In this document: piece after piece, positions 62,550-64,000 of the stretch | Position numbering within the stretch: position 1 is the first letter of the stretch | How the letters are laid out: each line of letters starts with the position of its first letter | DNA from: Glandiceps talaboti | Lineage: Eukaryota; Hemichordata; Enteropneusta; Spengelidae | Assembly: GCF_964340395.1 (NCBI RefSeq) | Contig: NC_135558.1 | Span: forward strand, 8,030,001-8,094,000 | Reading direction: 5' to 3' | DNA length: 64,000 nucleotides | Notes under the pieces: generated by a model | The model's database searches: none | Seen by the model: only the letters and a program-made list of their open reading frames with translations | Told to the model about the DNA's origin: nothing | Made by a program: the position numbers and the translations under genes

Positions 62550-63909
62550 CTTCGCGCCAGTGGTGTAAATAGTAGTTCTGAGTAAGCCCTGCAACCACAG
62601 TAAGAACGATTCTTGTGACCTGGGATGGGAGGCGTGCCACTTTACCAAGTCAACAACAGCAGGGCGCTGGTCAGCAAGAGGTCACACGGAAAACGCCCCC
62701 AGCGGCCTTGAACATCAGCGACTTTTGTTTTTAGTTCTTCGACTGTCTCAGCACATCTTATGCAAAGTAAATCGTGTAATTCCATTTAAATATTCAGTTA
62801 TATTGCAAACACTTCATGCATATGAAACCGTTCAGGGATTATAACTTAAAGACGGTAGCCGTGGTAAATATTAATCCCTGGATTGTTTGATAGTTAGCAT
62901 TCACCAAACAATGTCCCTATGATAACATTCACACAGAGAGGCTATCGTGACCTACTATCTACTTGACCTAGACTGTATCTGTTGCTTTGTTTACTGAGCT
63001 CAACTTCATGTCATGAATTTTTCATTCACATGTTACACACCTCTAAAGTTCTCTCCTGAGTCTATTACATGTATATGTAGTGACAATTTGTCCCCGGTTC
63101 ATGACTGTTACCACCTGCAATGTATTCCTAGTTGGTGAATAACTCCAGACATACTGCTAATCTCTCACGCCTCATGTCCCTTGCCAACACTACTTGTTAA
63201 TCAAACATCACTACCAGGAGATCTAAACGGGTTAGGTTACTGATAGGTCAGTGACATTGTCAATTAACTTGGGTGAATGCTAACATTCAGAACAATCACT
63301 TATAACGTGTAAGATGCATTACACCAAAAACCAAAGTTGAAATTTGCTTTCAAAAATTGGCATCACTGTCTTCTAAACCTTTATGGAAAGACAAATTATT
63401 GCCATGTGGACAAACATTTTGCCCCCCCCCCATGCTATTACAATGGGCTCTCTTCATCAATGCATCCGCGTCTATCCAATTTCTTCAAACCAGACACAAA
63501 TGTGACATATCATATAGGATATATGCACGTCAATCAATAGATCAGACACTTTTTAGTAATGCATTTCTCCATTCAGTCACATACGAGTAAAGTATTTGAG
63601 GGGTGTGACTTCTACGAAGACCTGATTTTTGTAATTATAATGAACATTACAGTTGTGCTGTAATGCCATTGGCACTCCTTTTTTGTTTAATATGGCATCA
63701 GTTGGCTGGAAAAAATATTCTACCATAAAGAACGACACTCAAAGTAGTGAACTATTTCTGTCAGTACTTATAATGAAGACTTTTTATTTTGAAGCCATAA
63801 GCTGATTATGATAGGATATATGTTCTGTATAGAAGTTTTTGATCAGGTTTATAGATGATATTAACGAAGAATTGACAAACTACTGTGCTGCGGTTGTTCT
63901 TAATTGTAG
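62550..63909. other. Upstream flank of the dehydrogenase gene; no gene recognised
   Basis: It should contain the promoter of the dehydrogenase gene. The first 150 bp are relatively GC-rich; I see no TATA box at a convincing distance. Short ORFs here lack family motifs. Confidence 0.5.
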
Positions 63910-64000
63910 CAGAGTGAACTGTTTCTAGAAAATACTCAATACAACATTAAGACCAGATTTAAACTGAATGCCTTCCGTAAGGATTTATGCAAGAAATTTA
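63910..64000 (+). CDS. Possible exon running off the window end
   Basis: An acceptor-like ttcttaattgtag precedes an open frame reading QSELFLENTQYNIKTRFKLN and then AFRKDLCKKF up to the last base. The amino-acid composition looks coding, but I do not recognise the family and only 30 codons are visible, so it may be chance. Confidence 0.3.

Overview
The window is intron-rich animal genomic DNA. It has GT-AG introns of roughly 0.1 to 4 kb, dense microsatellites ((CATA)n, (CA)n, (GA)n), several minisatellites, fragments of CR1/L2-like non-LTR retrotransposons, and foldback DNA elements. The gene content (receptor guanylate cyclases with a NIT ectodomain, and an LDH2-type dehydrogenase of the YjmC kind) suggests a marine invertebrate. 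The sequence alone does not settle which phylum (lophotrochozoan, hemichordate, cephalochordate or other).  Layout: (1) 587-6495 (+) is a zinc carboxypeptidase of family M14A; nine exons are visible and the signal-peptide exon lies upstream or was not found. (2) 6496-10657 holds no recognisable gene, only repeats. (3) 10658-17449 (-) is NIT guanylate cyclase copy A. (4) 17450-18605 is a promoter block followed by the 5' remnant, called X here, of a lost (+) copy. (5) 18606-24767 holds repeats only. (6) 24768-34027 (-), with a leader exon ending at 35313, is NIT guanylate cyclase copy B. (7) 36040-36384 is a short divergent promoter. (8) 36385-48377 (+) is NIT guanylate cyclase copy C. (9) 48378-53196 holds minisatellites and no gene. 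(10) 53197-62549 (-) is a complete 11-exon malate/L-lactate dehydrogenase family gene. (11) The last 1.4 kb is empty apart from a possible exon running off the end.  The centre of interest is the three-gene NIT-cyclase cluster. I could splice all three by hand into uninterrupted reading frames of 718 (A), 702 (B) and 706 (C) residues with nearly identical exon lengths and phases. Copy B keeps every key class III cyclase residue. Copies A and C are close paralogues that have lost both metal-binding Asp positions, the purine-recognition Cys and the transition-state Arg, yet their frames are intact; they look like conserved pseudocyclase receptors. B and C are divergently transcribed from a shared upstream region. 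The same region, inverted, lies next to A, where the B-like partner has decayed to its 5' end. An ancestral head-to-head pair (catalytic plus pseudocyclase) therefore appears to have been duplicated in inverted orientation. The simplest functional inference is that the pseudocyclase subunits are co-expressed with, and dimerise with, the active NIT cyclase to tune cGMP signalling; the sequence does not prove this.
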